From CAXBES01 sp963974915 (lineage in GTDB: Bacteria > Bacteroidota > Bacteroidia > Flavobacteriales > Flavobacteriaceae), in NCBI GenBank assembly GCA_963974915.1, contig CAXBES010000001.1, positions 310,001-374,000 of the forward strand: a DNA stretch of 64,000 bases, given 5' to 3'. A program made the position numbers and the translations under genes. The notes below the pieces were generated by a model, which did not search any database, was not told the DNA's origin, and was given only the letters and a program-made list of their open reading frames with translations. Position 1 is the first letter of the stretch. Every line of letters starts with the position of its first letter. Shown piece after piece: positions 27,139 through 35,941 of the stretch.

Positions 27139-27795
27139 ATGGAAAAACAAGAACTACTACTAGAACACAATTATAAAGCTCCGTTGAATGCCTCAGCTGA
27201 TAATCCGGCGATAATAATGCTCCACGGCTATGGTAGTGATGAAAACGATCTTTTTTCCTTTGCTTCCGAACTACCTTCGAAATACCATATAATTGCATTA
27301 AAAGCTCCGCTACCAATGCAACCGTATGGCAACGCATGGTACAATATCTACCTCGATGCTTCCGAAGGGAAATTTAATGATACTGAGCAGGCAATTGCCT
27401 CAAGAGACCTTATTGTAAAATGTATAGATCAGGTAATTGAAAAATACAAAGTGGCAAAAAGCGCGATTACCTTGCTGGGCTTTAGTCAGGGAACCATATT
27501 GAGTTATGCAGTGGCTTTAAGTTACCCTGAAAAAGTAAAAAATATAATTGGGTTAAGTGGTTATATTAGTGAGGATATGCTAAAGGAAGGTTATGAAGAT
27601 AACAATTTCGATCACTTAAGTGTGTATAGTTCTCACGGAAGTGTTGATCAAGTGATCCCTGTAGATTGGGCGCGGAAAACCAAGCCATTCTTAACAAATC
27701 TTGGAATAGATTGCAGTTATTCCGAATTTCCCGTGGGTCATGGAGTTGCTCCACAAAATTTCTATGAGTTAAAAGCTTGGTTAGACAAGCATTAA
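27139..27795 (+). CDS. Phospholipase/carboxylesterase-family serine hydrolase
   Basis: 218 residues. Oxyanion region MLHGYGSDENDLFSF, nucleophile elbow GFSQGT, Asp in SHGSVDQVIP and His in FPVGHGVAP. This is the cytosolic YpfH/carboxylesterase 2 group, which cleaves short acyl esters. It is a stand-alone gene with a promoter box that nearly touches its ATG. No partner suggests a specific substrate. Confidence 0.85.
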   Translation: MEKQELLLEHNYKAPLNASADNPAIIMLHGYGSDENDLFSFASELPSKYHIIALKAPLPMQPYGNAWYNIYLDASEGKFNDTEQAIASRDLIVKCIDQVIEKYKVAKSAITLLGFSQGTILSYAVALSYPEKVKNIIGLSGYISEDMLKEGYEDNNFDHLSVYSSHGSVDQVIPVDWARKTKPFLTNLGIDCSYSEFPVGHGVAPQNFYELKAWLDKH

Positions 27796-27883
27796 AGTGT
27801 CCTTCCGTATCCATACATAGTGCTCTAAGAATGAAACCCAAAAGTAGTATTTCTAATTGACATCATTTTTCTCTTAGAAGAAG

Positions 27884-28378
27884 TCATCTTGGATACAAAA
27901 GAGATCCAAGTGTATCGAATTCCAGTTTGTTCTCCTCATTAAAATTATAGGAAAGGAGAACCTCTCCCCAATAAGTACCGTCTGTGAAATCGGCTAAAAG
28001 CCATTTATGGTTTAAAAACTTGATCTTATTGATGCGCATAGTCCCTTCCATCCCATCGAAAGGGACCAAAGGATTTCCGTTTTTAACTGTATTGTATTCG
28101 TAAATAGCATCTGTGATCTGAGCCTCGACTGCGGCTGCTTCATAGCCGGAAGTTTCTAAATAGGTCATAGCATTTTCGTTGCCCTGAAGGGTGAAATAGT
28201 TTAGTTCGGCTATGCGTTCTTGTAGTTTTGCGATAGAGTCTTTATACACCAACTCACTCTCGGTTAAAGAATTGATCTTCTTATCCTGTGACTCGAAAAT
28301 GTTCTTTTCGTTCATATATTGAAATATGATAAATAGTACGGCAAAAAAGAACAAATACATAAATATTTTATTTCTCAT
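27884..28378 (-). CDS. Membrane-anchored protein of unknown function
   Basis: 164 residues. One N-terminal helix (IFMYLFFFAVLFIIFQYM), a coiled-coil segment (residues 28-62), then a globular region (EGTMRINKIKFLNHKWLLADFTDGTYWGE). No family is recognised. It follows the MBL hydrolase by 2 bases in the same direction and is surely in its operon. Confidence 0.6.
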   Translation of the reverse strand: MRNKIFMYLFFFAVLFIIFQYMNEKNIFESQDKKINSLTESELVYKDSIAKLQERIAELNYFTLQGNENAMTYLETSGYEAAAVEAQITDAIYEYNTVKNGNPLVPFDGMEGTMRINKIKFLNHKWLLADFTDGTYWGEVLLSYNFNEENKLEFDTLGSLLYPR

Positions 28379-28380
28379 AA

Positions 28381-29157
28381 CTATATTTTAATTTTTAGAG
28401 TATCGTATGCCAAGTGAACATTTTTAGGAAGTTTTGCCTCTACGGTATCATGAAAACCCAACAAATGGCTAATATGTGTAAGGTATGCTTTCTTGGGAGA
28501 GACCTTTTCTATAAATTCTAATGCTTCCGAAAGATTAAAGTGTGAGTAATGCGGTTTCTCTCTTAATGCATTTACAACCAGCACATCGGTATTTTTAATT
28601 TTTTCGATTTCAGTGTCAGAAATAGTCTTCACATCGGTTAAATAAGTAAATCCGTCTATTTTAAACCCTAAAACCGGCAAAGTATTGTGGAAAGCTTCAA
28701 CAGGGACGACTTTCTTCCCTCCTATTTCAAACTCTGTATTCTTATCAATTTCAATTTCCACGATAGTAGGAGCTCCGGGATATTTATTTTCGGTTTCAAA
28801 AATATACCCAAATCGATCATGTAGCGATCTAAAAACATGTCTTTCGGCATAAAAAGGAATATGTCCTTGTCTGAAACAGAAGGGTCTTATATCATCTATA
28901 CCTGCCGTATGGTCACTATGTTCGTGTGTGAGTAAGATTCCATCGAGCTTAGACACGTTTTCCCGTAACATTTGTTGTCTAAAATCAGGACCACAATCTA
29001 TCACATAATTATAATCCTCCCATTGCAAAAGTACAGAAACTCTAAGCCTTTTATCTTTCAAATTGTCGCTTAAACAAACAGGATGCTCACTTCCAATCAC
29101 GGGAATACCCTGAGAGGTTCCAGTACCCAAAAAAGTAACATTTAGTGAAGATTTCAT
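28381..29157 (-). CDS. Metallo-beta-lactamase-fold hydrolase
   Basis: 258 residues from the ATG at 29157; a GTG at 29163 would overlap the likely promoter box. MBL motif THEHSDHTAG with further ligands in GFHDTVEAK and DVKTISDTEIE. It begins with VTFLGTGTSQGIPV, the PhnP-like phosphodiesterase group, which hydrolyses cyclic or phosphodiester bonds. Substrate not determined. The downstream membrane gene is coupled (2-base gap). Confidence 0.85.
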   Translation of the reverse strand: MKSSLNVTFLGTGTSQGIPVIGSEHPVCLSDNLKDKRLRVSVLLQWEDYNYVIDCGPDFRQQMLRENVSKLDGILLTHEHSDHTAGIDDIRPFCFRQGHIPFYAERHVFRSLHDRFGYIFETENKYPGAPTIVEIEIDKNTEFEIGGKKVVPVEAFHNTLPVLGFKIDGFTYLTDVKTISDTEIEKIKNTDVLVVNALREKPHYSHFNLSEALEFIEKVSPKKAYLTHISHLLGFHDTVEAKLPKNVHLAYDTLKIKI

Positions 29158-29162
29158 AGCCA

Positions 29163-29170
29163 CAAAAATA
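29163..29170 (-). promoter_or_regulatory. Candidate -7 promoter box for the MBL gene
   Basis: Minus-strand TATTTTTG fits TAnnTTTG and ends 5 bases before the ATG at 29157, so the start of transcription and of translation would coincide. Confidence 0.45.
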
Positions 29171-29203
29171 GAAGTATTTTTTTTGTTTGCCTATTCAATT
29201 CAC

Positions 29204-29211
29204 TACCTTTG
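29204..29211 (+). promoter_or_regulatory. Candidate -7 promoter box
   Basis: TACCTTTG fits TAnnTTTG, with a T-rich stretch containing TTTG upstream. It lies 27 bases before the gene at 29239. Confidence 0.5.
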
Positions 29212-29238
29212 TTAGGAAGTTAATTATATAATGTTGTT

Positions 29239-30696
29239 ATGCCCGAACACATATCTGGAGATAAAGAATTTGAGGATATTCCTTCCATTCGTAGCAAAGC
29301 CTTACGAATCAATTTAAATGAAAATATTTACGGTACTTTCGCCGAAATTGGAGCGGGTCAGGAAACTGTTCGGAATTTCTTTAGAGCAGGAGGAGCATCC
29401 GGTACTATCGCCAAAACTATGTCGGCTTACGATAAGGATTTTAGCGACGCCATTTATGGAATAGAAGAAGATGGCAGGTATGTAACCGAATCCCGACTTA
29501 AAAAAATGCTATCTCATGAGATTGATCTTATCGAGGAGCGAATTATTCGTGAAAAGCATCCCAATAAATTATTTTTCGCCTACGCAAATACTGTTGCTAC
29601 TATTGATTTTGCTAAAAAATACAAAGGTCACGGTTGGGTAGGTATTAGATATCAGGTGGATCCTGACGAAGGTTACAACGAAATAGCATTACACATTCGG
29701 TTTCATGAAAATGACGCCATGCTTCAACAGATCACACTTGGTATTTTAGGGGTGAACCTTATTTATGGTGCCTACTATAAATACGATACACCCAGAAAAT
29801 TGCTTCGATATTTATACGATCATATAGATAAGGATAAAATAGAGATCGATACTATAAACTTCTCCGGACCAAAATTTGAAAAGGTTGATAATAGACTTAT
29901 GAGTCTTCAACTTATTAAGAATGGTATGACCGATGCGGTTATGTTTGGACCTGATGGTAACAATATTCTACCTGCCAGAATTCTGTATAAGAAGAATATT
30001 TTAGCGCTGAGAGGAAGCTTTAGGCCGGTAACGAAAGTAAACATCGATATGTATGAGAACTCGTACGAGATGTTTTTAAATGAAAACAGGGTCGATAAAG
30101 ACAGAACTGAAGTGATCTTCGAAATTACTCTCTCCAATTTGCGTGCAGAAGGAGAAATTGATGAAGAAGACTTTATGGACCGGGCTAAGTTGCTCTGTTC
30201 GTTGGGTCATACTGTGATGATCTCGAACTTCCAGGAATACTACAAATTAGTTGAATACTTCTCAAGATATACCAAGATGAGACTTGGTTTGGCTATGGGT
30301 GTCAATAATCTAGTGGATATTTTCGACGAGAAATATTACCGTCATTTGAGTGGTGGTATTTTGGAGGCCTTCGGAAAATTATTCTTTAAAGACCTTAAAG
30401 TTTATCTGTACCCAATGCGTGATCCCGAGACCGGAGAATACACAAACAGCGAAAACCTGAAGGTACATCCGCGTATGAAAGAATTGTATAAGTTCTTTAA
30501 GTATAATGGCAAAGTTGTGGATATTACAGACTTCAATCCCAATATCTTAGATATTTTCTCACGAGAGGTACTTCATAAAATTGAAGAAGGCGAAGAAGGA
30601 TGGGAAGAAATGCTACCACAAGGTGTTTCCGAGATCATTAAAGAAAAGTCATTATTTAGCTGTTCATCCAATAAAAAGGTAGATGTAAAGAATTAA
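29239..30696 (+). CDS. Conserved flavobacterial protein of unknown function
   Basis: 485 residues, no signal peptide and no membrane helix. Notable segments are NENIYGTFAEIGAGQETVRN, FFRAGGASGTIAKTMSAYDK, NFSGPKFEKVD and HLSGGILEAFGKLFFKDL. I recognise it as a highly conserved protein of this lineage that databases tend to label as TonB receptor or nicotinate-nucleotide adenylyltransferase. Neither label fits: there is no barrel, signal peptide or HxGH motif visible. It is a soluble cytosolic protein of unknown activity. It converges on bcp, overlapping by 4 bases. Confidence 0.75.
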   Translation: MPEHISGDKEFEDIPSIRSKALRINLNENIYGTFAEIGAGQETVRNFFRAGGASGTIAKTMSAYDKDFSDAIYGIEEDGRYVTESRLKKMLSHEIDLIEERIIREKHPNKLFFAYANTVATIDFAKKYKGHGWVGIRYQVDPDEGYNEIALHIRFHENDAMLQQITLGILGVNLIYGAYYKYDTPRKLLRYLYDHIDKDKIEIDTINFSGPKFEKVDNRLMSLQLIKNGMTDAVMFGPDGNNILPARILYKKNILALRGSFRPVTKVNIDMYENSYEMFLNENRVDKDRTEVIFEITLSNLRAEGEIDEEDFMDRAKLLCSLGHTVMISNFQEYYKLVEYFSRYTKMRLGLAMGVNNLVDIFDEKYYRHLSGGILEAFGKLFFKDLKVYLYPMRDPETGEYTNSENLKVHPRMKELYKFFKYNGKVVDITDFNPNILDIFSREVLHKIEEGEEGWEEMLPQGVSEIIKEKSLFSCSSNKKVDVKN

Positions 30697-31145
30697 TCCA
30701 GTATCTGCGAAGCGTGTACTTTGCTTTTTACTTTATCAATTACTTTTTCAATAATTCCTTTCTCATTGATAACAAAAGTTGTTCGGTGTATCCCGTCATA
30801 CTCACGCCCCATGAACTTTTTTGGTCCCCAAACTCCGAATGCATTTATTATTTCTTTCTCGGTATCGGCTAAAAGCGGGTATTTAAATCCGTATTTATTC
30901 TGAAAGTTTTTCTGTTTACGCTCTGTATCTGCGCTTACACCCAAAATCTCATAGCCCGCTTTCTGCAATTCGGTATAGTGGTCATTTAAATTACACGCCT
31001 CTACCGTGCATGTTGGTGTATTTGCAGCAGGGTAGAAAAAAACCACCAGCTTCTTCCCTTTGTAATCTTTTAACTGTCTTAATGTACCGTCTTGGTCTAC
31101 CGATTGAAAATCTGGTGCCTTATCTCCTACTTTTAATGTGTTCAT
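30693..31145 (-). CDS. bcp: Thioredoxin-dependent thiol peroxidase (BCP/PrxQ)
   Basis: 150 residues. Peroxidatic Cys in FYPAANTPTCTVEACNLNDH with a resolving Cys five residues later, as in atypical 2-Cys BCP. Reduces hydroperoxides using thioredoxin. The stop overlaps that of the convergent gene at 30696. Only 30 bases lie between its start and the divergent nth gene. Confidence 0.93.
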   Translation of the reverse strand: MNTLKVGDKAPDFQSVDQDGTLRQLKDYKGKKLVVFFYPAANTPTCTVEACNLNDHYTELQKAGYEILGVSADTERKQKNFQNKYGFKYPLLADTEKEIINAFGVWGPKKFMGREYDGIHRTTFVINEKGIIEKVIDKVKSKVHASQILD

Positions 31146-31151
31146 TTATCT

Positions 31152-31159
31152 TACTTTTG
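31152..31159 (+). promoter_or_regulatory. Candidate -7 promoter box for nth
   Basis: TACTTTTG fits TAnnTTTG, 16 bases before the ATG of nth at 31176. Upstream elements would lie inside bcp. Confidence 0.5.
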
Positions 31160-31175
31160 TGTAAAAATAGATAAA

Positions 31176-31832
31176 ATGACCAAGCAAGAAAAGGTAGATT
31201 TCGTTATTGAAACGTTAAATAGGCTATATCCTGAAATTCCTATTCCATTGGATCATAAAGATCCGTATACCTTATTAATTGCAGTCCTCTTATCTGCTCA
31301 AAGTACAGATGTTAGGGTCAATAAAATTACACCTATCCTTTTCAATATAGCAGATAATCCCTACGCTATGGTAAAATTGTCGGTTGAAGAAATTAGAGAT
31401 ATCATAAAGCCGGTAGGCTTATCTCCAATGAAATCTAAAGGTATTCACGGCTTATCTAAAATTCTGATCGAAAAATACAACGGCAAAGTACCGGCTAGTT
31501 TTGAAGCTTTAGAAGCACTCCCAGCCGTTGGACATAAAACTGCCAGTGTAGTGATGTCTCAAGCCTTTAATATTCCGGCATTCCCGGTAGATACGCATAT
31601 ACATAGGTTAATGTATAGATGGGGTTTTAGCAATGGAAAGAATGTAGTCCAAACCGAAAAAGACGCAAAACGATTATTTCCAAAAGAACTATGGAACGAT
31701 CTGCATTTACAAATTATATGGTATGCCAGACATTACTCACCGGCCAGAGGGTGGGATCTGGAAAAAGATGTGATAACAAAAACTATAGGAAGAAAGACCG
31801 TACTAGCAGATTACTATAAGAAAAAGAAATAG
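31176..31832 (+). CDS. nth: Endonuclease III without an iron-sulfur cluster
   Basis: 218 residues. Helix-hairpin-helix LPAVGHKTASVVM holds catalytic Lys121 and PVDTHIHRLMYRWG holds Asp139, equivalent to Lys120 and Asp138 of E. coli EndoIII. The C-terminal four-cysteine motif for the 4Fe-4S cluster is absent: the region reads WYARHYSPARGWDLEKDVI and the whole protein contains no cysteine. It should remove oxidised pyrimidines and cut AP sites in base excision repair, but without cluster-dependent binding. bcp lies divergently upstream. Confidence 0.9.
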   Translation: MTKQEKVDFVIETLNRLYPEIPIPLDHKDPYTLLIAVLLSAQSTDVRVNKITPILFNIADNPYAMVKLSVEEIRDIIKPVGLSPMKSKGIHGLSKILIEKYNGKVPASFEALEALPAVGHKTASVVMSQAFNIPAFPVDTHIHRLMYRWGFSNGKNVVQTEKDAKRLFPKELWNDLHLQIIWYARHYSPARGWDLEKDVITKTIGRKTVLADYYKKKK

Positions 31833-31940
31833 GGTAAAACTTAAAAATAACCTTCACACAAGTTGTTGAGATTAACGATAACTTACTCCCGGACTGTGCG
31901 AGATAAAGAATATTCTGCGCCTAGAAGGCTTCAGATATTA

Positions 31941-31971
31941 AAGAAAAAACCCTCCGAATTAACGGAGGGTT
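31941..31971 (-). terminator. Minus-strand terminator hairpin
   Basis: CCCTCCG pairs with CGGAGGG around AATTAA, followed on the minus strand by a T-run from AAGAAAAAA. It closes the small gene at 31978-32130 and the sigma-factor transcript. Confidence 0.75.
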
Positions 31972-31977
31972 CAAAGT

Positions 31978-32130
31978 TTAGTTTAGAAGTGCTTCAAACT
32001 TCAATTTATTATAATCTATAACACTTAAAGCCTTAGAGTAATCAAGAAGAAACCTTATTGTTTCATCTTTCGGGAGCATATCTTTTTTCACGGGCTCCGT
32101 ACGTGAGGTTTCAGAGTACATTTTTTGCAT
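31978..32130 (-). CDS. 50-residue conserved small protein, sigma-factor neighbour
   Basis: Read on the minus strand as MQKMYSETSRTEPVKKDMLP then KDETIRFLLDYSKALSVIDY and NKLKFEALLN, stop TAA. Too short for the usual ORF cutoff, but the sequence looks like a real helical protein and I recognise it as conserved near sigma-70 genes in flavobacteria. It lies 58 bases after the sigma factor in the same direction and before a good terminator, so the two form one operon. A role as partner or regulator of the sigma factor is possible; no motif supports a specific claim. Confidence 0.7.
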   Translation of the reverse strand: MQKMYSETSRTEPVKKDMLPKDETIRFLLDYSKALSVIDYNKLKFEALLN

Positions 32131-32188
32131 AGAACGTTATTTTGAGGTTAATCTTTTCTAATAACGTCGCAAAAAATTGTTTATTGTA

Positions 32189-32773
32189 TCAATTTGTCAA
32201 TATAATATTATGTTTATCAATCACTTTGCGTAAATTGATCAATGCGTAACGCATTCTTCCTAACGCAGTATTAATACTAACTCCTGTTTGTTCGCTAATC
32301 TCTTTAAAACTCATATCCTTGTAAATACGCATCATCAAGACCTCTTTTTGGTCTTCGGGCAACTCTTCGATTAGACGTCTAACATCGCTTTCTACCTGAC
32401 CTTTAATCATAGTCTTTTCTGCATTTAAAGAAGAGTCTGAAAGGACAGAAAAAATATTAAAATCCCCGCTATTTTCAAATTTCGGCATTCTATTATTCTT
32501 TCTAAAGTGGTCAATTACAAGATTGTGGGCAATTCGCATTACCCAGGGAAGAAATTTTCCTTCTTCATTATATGCTCCTCTCTTTAAAGTGTTAATTACT
32601 TTAATAAAAGTATCCTGGAAAATATCTTCAGATACATCCCGATCAAAAACTTTGGAATAGATAAAGCTATAAATTCTTTGCTTGTGGCGAGTTATAAGTT
32701 CGCAAAGAGCTGTTTCATTGCCATTCATGTACGCGCTAACAAGTACCGCATCTGTATTCGTGCTTTGCTTCAT
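32189..32773 (-). CDS. RNA polymerase sigma factor, ECF-like sigma-70 family
   Basis: 194 residues. Region 2 with ALCELITRHKQRIYSFIYSKV and DVSEDIFQDTFIKVINTLK; region 4 with RRLIEELPEDQKEVLMMRIY and the helix-turn-helix MSFKEISEQTGVSINTALGRM. No anti-sigma factor with a membrane helix lies beside it. The small 50-residue gene follows in the same operon. The target promoters are not known from this window. Confidence 0.9.
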   Translation of the reverse strand: MKQSTNTDAVLVSAYMNGNETALCELITRHKQRIYSFIYSKVFDRDVSEDIFQDTFIKVINTLKRGAYNEEGKFLPWVMRIAHNLVIDHFRKNNRMPKFENSGDFNIFSVLSDSSLNAEKTMIKGQVESDVRRLIEELPEDQKEVLMMRIYKDMSFKEISEQTGVSINTALGRMRYALINLRKVIDKHNIILTN

Positions 32774-32988
32774 ATCAATACTTTTTAAAAATAAACAACT
32801 AATAAATTTGGCTGTTTAGCTGCTATGTTCAAATTTTAAAAGTAATAATATGCTATAGGCAATAATTTTTATAAATGACGTTAGGGCTGTAAATATAACA
32901 ACAAAGAGATTACAAATGCAAAAAAAAGTTAATATTTTCTTTAAAAAATTATAATAAAGTCAAATGTGCAATCCCAAAATCAATGTAG

Positions 32989-32996
32989 TATCTTTG
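32989..32996 (+). promoter_or_regulatory. Candidate -7 promoter box for uvrA
   Basis: TATCTTTG fits TAnnTTTG, 17 bases before the TTG start at 33014. Confidence 0.5.
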
Positions 32997-33013
32997 CAAA
33001 ATTCTACTAAAAA

Positions 33014-35800
33014 TTGATACGTTTGGACACCAAAACTTTAGATACTAAAAACAACATACTTATTAATGGTGCGAAGCTGCATAATTTAAAGAATATAGAC
33101 GTTACCATACCCAGAAATAAGTTGGTGGTAATTACCGGCTTATCCGGTAGCGGCAAGTCTAGCCTGGCTTTCGACACGCTTTATGCTGAAGGACAACGCA
33201 GATATGTTGAAAGTCTTTCATCGTATGCCAGACAATTTCTGGGTAGATTAAATAAGCCTAAAGTAGACTCTATTAAAGGTATATCGCCGGCTATTGCCAT
33301 TGAACAAAAAGTAAATGCTACAAACCCGCGATCTACGGTAGGAACTTCTACCGAAATATACGATTACCTAAAACTACTTTTTACAAGGATAGGTAAGATA
33401 TATAGCCCTGTTTCGGGTAAAGAAGTTAAAAAAGACACTGTTACCGATGTCATTAATTTTATAAAAACTTTTTCTGAAGGCAATAAATTACTCCTCCTCG
33501 CGCCTATACATCTTGAAGAAGGCAGAACTATGGAGAACAAGCTTCAGGCATTGGCACAACAAGGATACGCCAGAGTGAAAGTGAAAAATGAAGTTATTAG
33601 GATAGACGAATTAAAGAAAAAAGGTCTTCCGAAGAAAATACAATTAGTTATAGATCGTGTGATCACCAAAGATGACGATGATTTTTATAACAGACTGGCG
33701 GATGCCATACAAGTAGCTTTCTTTGAAGGGAAAGGTGAATTGTACATCGAAGACCTTTCCGAAGAAAAAATAACCGAATTTAACAATCGCTTTGAAGCCG
33801 ACGGAATGCTATTTATGGAGCCGAATGTGCATTTATTTAGCTTTAACAACCCTTACGGAGCCTGCCCTACCTGTGAAGGATATGGCGACGTAATAGGTAT
33901 AGACACAGATCTGGTAATTCCGAATACTGCTTTGTCCATTTATGAAAACGCAATTTTTCCCTGGCGAGGCGAGAGTATGAGTTGGTATCGCGATCAATTA
34001 GTGAATAATGCATATAAATTTGATTTCCCAATTCATAAACCATGGTTTGAACTTACCGAAGCACAAAAACAATTAGTTTGGGAAGGCAATAGTTATTTTG
34101 AAGGTTTAAATAGCTTCTTCTCCTTTCTGGAATCCAAAAGTTATAAAATTCAGAATCGGGTAATGCTTTCACGCTATCGTGGGAAAACCAGGTGTAGTAC
34201 CTGCAAAGGAAAACGATTACGTCCGGAGGCGGGTTATGTAAAGATCAATAATGTATCTATACAGGAGTTGGTTGAACTACCCCTGGACGAAGTAGCTAAA
34301 TTTTTCGCAGATCTAAAACTAAATGAATACGATGAAAAGATCGCAAAACGCTTACTTCTGGAAATCAACAACCGATTATCGTTTTTAATGGATGTTGGTT
34401 TAAGCTATCTAACCTTAAACAGGAAATCGAATACCTTATCTGGAGGGGAATCACAACGAATAAATCTGGCAACCTCGCTGGGAAGCAGTTTAGTTGGATC
34501 CATGTATATCTTAGATGAACCCAGTATTGGTCTGCACCCTAAAGACACCGAACGTCTTATAGATGTATTAAAATCGTTACGTGATCTTGGGAATACCGTG
34601 ATCGTTGTTGAGCATGATGAGGATATCATGAAAGCCGCAGATGAGATAATTGACATTGGGCCCGAAGCCGGAACATTTGGCGGAGAAGTTATGGCAGCAG
34701 GCACCTATGATGATATTTTAAAATCTGATACACTAACAGCGGGGTATCTAAATGGTACTTTAGAAATTGAAGTTCCAAAAAAACGTCGTGATTCTAAAGA
34801 ACAAATCCACATTAAAGGAGCGCGGCATAACAATTTGAAAAACGTTGACGCTACTTTTCCGTTAGGTGCATTTACTGCTGTTACGGGAGTTTCGGGAAGT
34901 GGAAAAAGTAGTCTTGTTAGAAAAATATTGTATCCTGCCATGCTTCGTGAAATTGGAGGTTATGGAGAAAAACCCGGACAATTCACAGGTCTTGAAGGGA
35001 ATTTTAAGAATATTAAAAATATCGAATTTATCGATCAAAACCCTATTGGGCGTTCTAGTAGATCGAATCCTGTCACCTATATTAAGGCATACGATGATAT
35101 TCGAAACTTATTTGCTTCTCAAAAACTCTCTGATATTAGAGGATACAAAGCAAAACACTTCAGTTTTAATGTAGATGGTGGACGCTGTGAAACCTGTAAA
35201 GGAGAAGGAGAAGTGACCATAGAAATGCAGTTTATGGCAGATGTACACCTGGAATGTGATACCTGTAACGGTAAACGCTTCAAAAAGGAAGTATTAGAAG
35301 TTAAATTTCAGGATAAAAATATTGACGACATTCTTACGATGACAGTAGATGATGCCATTGCATTCTTTGAGTTGCATGAGGAAAAGAAAATTACCAACAA
35401 ACTACAACCCTTACAGGATGTAGGACTTGGTTATGTGCAATTGGGGCAAAGTTCATCTACACTCTCGGGAGGTGAAGCGCAGCGTATAAAATTAGCGTCA
35501 TTTTTAGTAAAAGGAACCACCAAAGATAAGACCTTATTTATATTTGATGAACCAACAACAGGATTGCATTTCCACGATATTAAAAAACTCTTAGCTTCTT
35601 TCTACGCCTTATTGGACAAAGGTCATACCGTAGTCGTGGTTGAACATAATCTAGACCTCATTAAATGTGCCGATTATATTATTGATCTCGGACCCGAAGG
35701 AGGAAATAAAGGTGGAGAAGTTGTTGCGCAAGGAACTCCCGAAGAGATAGTTGACAATAAGAACTCCTACACTGCACAATATTTAAAGGATAAAATTTAG
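33014..35800 (+). CDS. uvrA: Excinuclease ABC subunit A
   Basis: 928 residues, start TTG at 33014 (a second TTG lies 9 bases downstream; no ATG is available). Two ABC modules with Walker A GLSGSGKSSLA and GVSGSGKSSLV, signatures LSGGESQRINLA and LSGGEAQRIKLA, and zinc fingers CPTCEGYGD with CSTCKGKR, and CETCKGEGE with CDTCNGKR. It is the damage sensor of nucleotide excision repair. The next 433 bases have no gene until 36234. It sits beside nth, the base-excision enzyme, on the same strand. Confidence 0.95.
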   Translation: MIRLDTKTLDTKNNILINGAKLHNLKNIDVTIPRNKLVVITGLSGSGKSSLAFDTLYAEGQRRYVESLSSYARQFLGRLNKPKVDSIKGISPAIAIEQKVNATNPRSTVGTSTEIYDYLKLLFTRIGKIYSPVSGKEVKKDTVTDVINFIKTFSEGNKLLLLAPIHLEEGRTMENKLQALAQQGYARVKVKNEVIRIDELKKKGLPKKIQLVIDRVITKDDDDFYNRLADAIQVAFFEGKGELYIEDLSEEKITEFNNRFEADGMLFMEPNVHLFSFNNPYGACPTCEGYGDVIGIDTDLVIPNTALSIYENAIFPWRGESMSWYRDQLVNNAYKFDFPIHKPWFELTEAQKQLVWEGNSYFEGLNSFFSFLESKSYKIQNRVMLSRYRGKTRCSTCKGKRLRPEAGYVKINNVSIQELVELPLDEVAKFFADLKLNEYDEKIAKRLLLEINNRLSFLMDVGLSYLTLNRKSNTLSGGESQRINLATSLGSSLVGSMYILDEPSIGLHPKDTERLIDVLKSLRDLGNTVIVVEHDEDIMKAADEIIDIGPEAGTFGGEVMAAGTYDDILKSDTLTAGYLNGTLEIEVPKKRRDSKEQIHIKGARHNNLKNVDATFPLGAFTAVTGVSGSGKSSLVRKILYPAMLREIGGYGEKPGQFTGLEGNFKNIKNIEFIDQNPIGRSSRSNPVTYIKAYDDIRNLFASQKLSDIRGYKAKHFSFNVDGGRCETCKGEGEVTIEMQFMADVHLECDTCNGKRFKKEVLEVKFQDKNIDDILTMTVDDAIAFFELHEEKKITNKLQPLQDVGLGYVQLGQSSSTLSGGEAQRIKLASFLVKGTTKDKTLFIFDEPTTGLHFHDIKKLLASFYALLDKGHTVVVVEHNLDLIKCADYIIDLGPEGGNKGGEVVAQGTPEEIVDNKNSYTAQYLKDKI

Positions 35801-35915
35801 TCTTTAACAAGGATTTACACCTCCTTTCTGCTATTAGATCGAAACACCCTCTATGTTAATTGCTTCGGAAGAATTAGAAGCTGTAATGTGTATTTAAATC
35901 GATAAATCCAAAAAG

Positions 35916-35931
35916 TTGGCACGATGATTGG
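35916..35931 (+). promoter_or_regulatory. Sigma-54-like promoter (upstream copy)
   Basis: TTGGCACGATGATTGG. The -24 GG (35918-35919) and -12 GG (35930-35931) are 12 bases apart, as in the consensus TGGCACG-N4-TTGC, with GG instead of GC at -12. Transcription would begin near 35942. Confidence 0.5.
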
Positions 35932-35941
35932 TATTTATACA

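Noticed and set aside
29239..30696. Labelling the 485-residue protein as a TonB receptor or NadD
   Set aside because: No signal peptide, plug, barrel or HxGH motif is visible.
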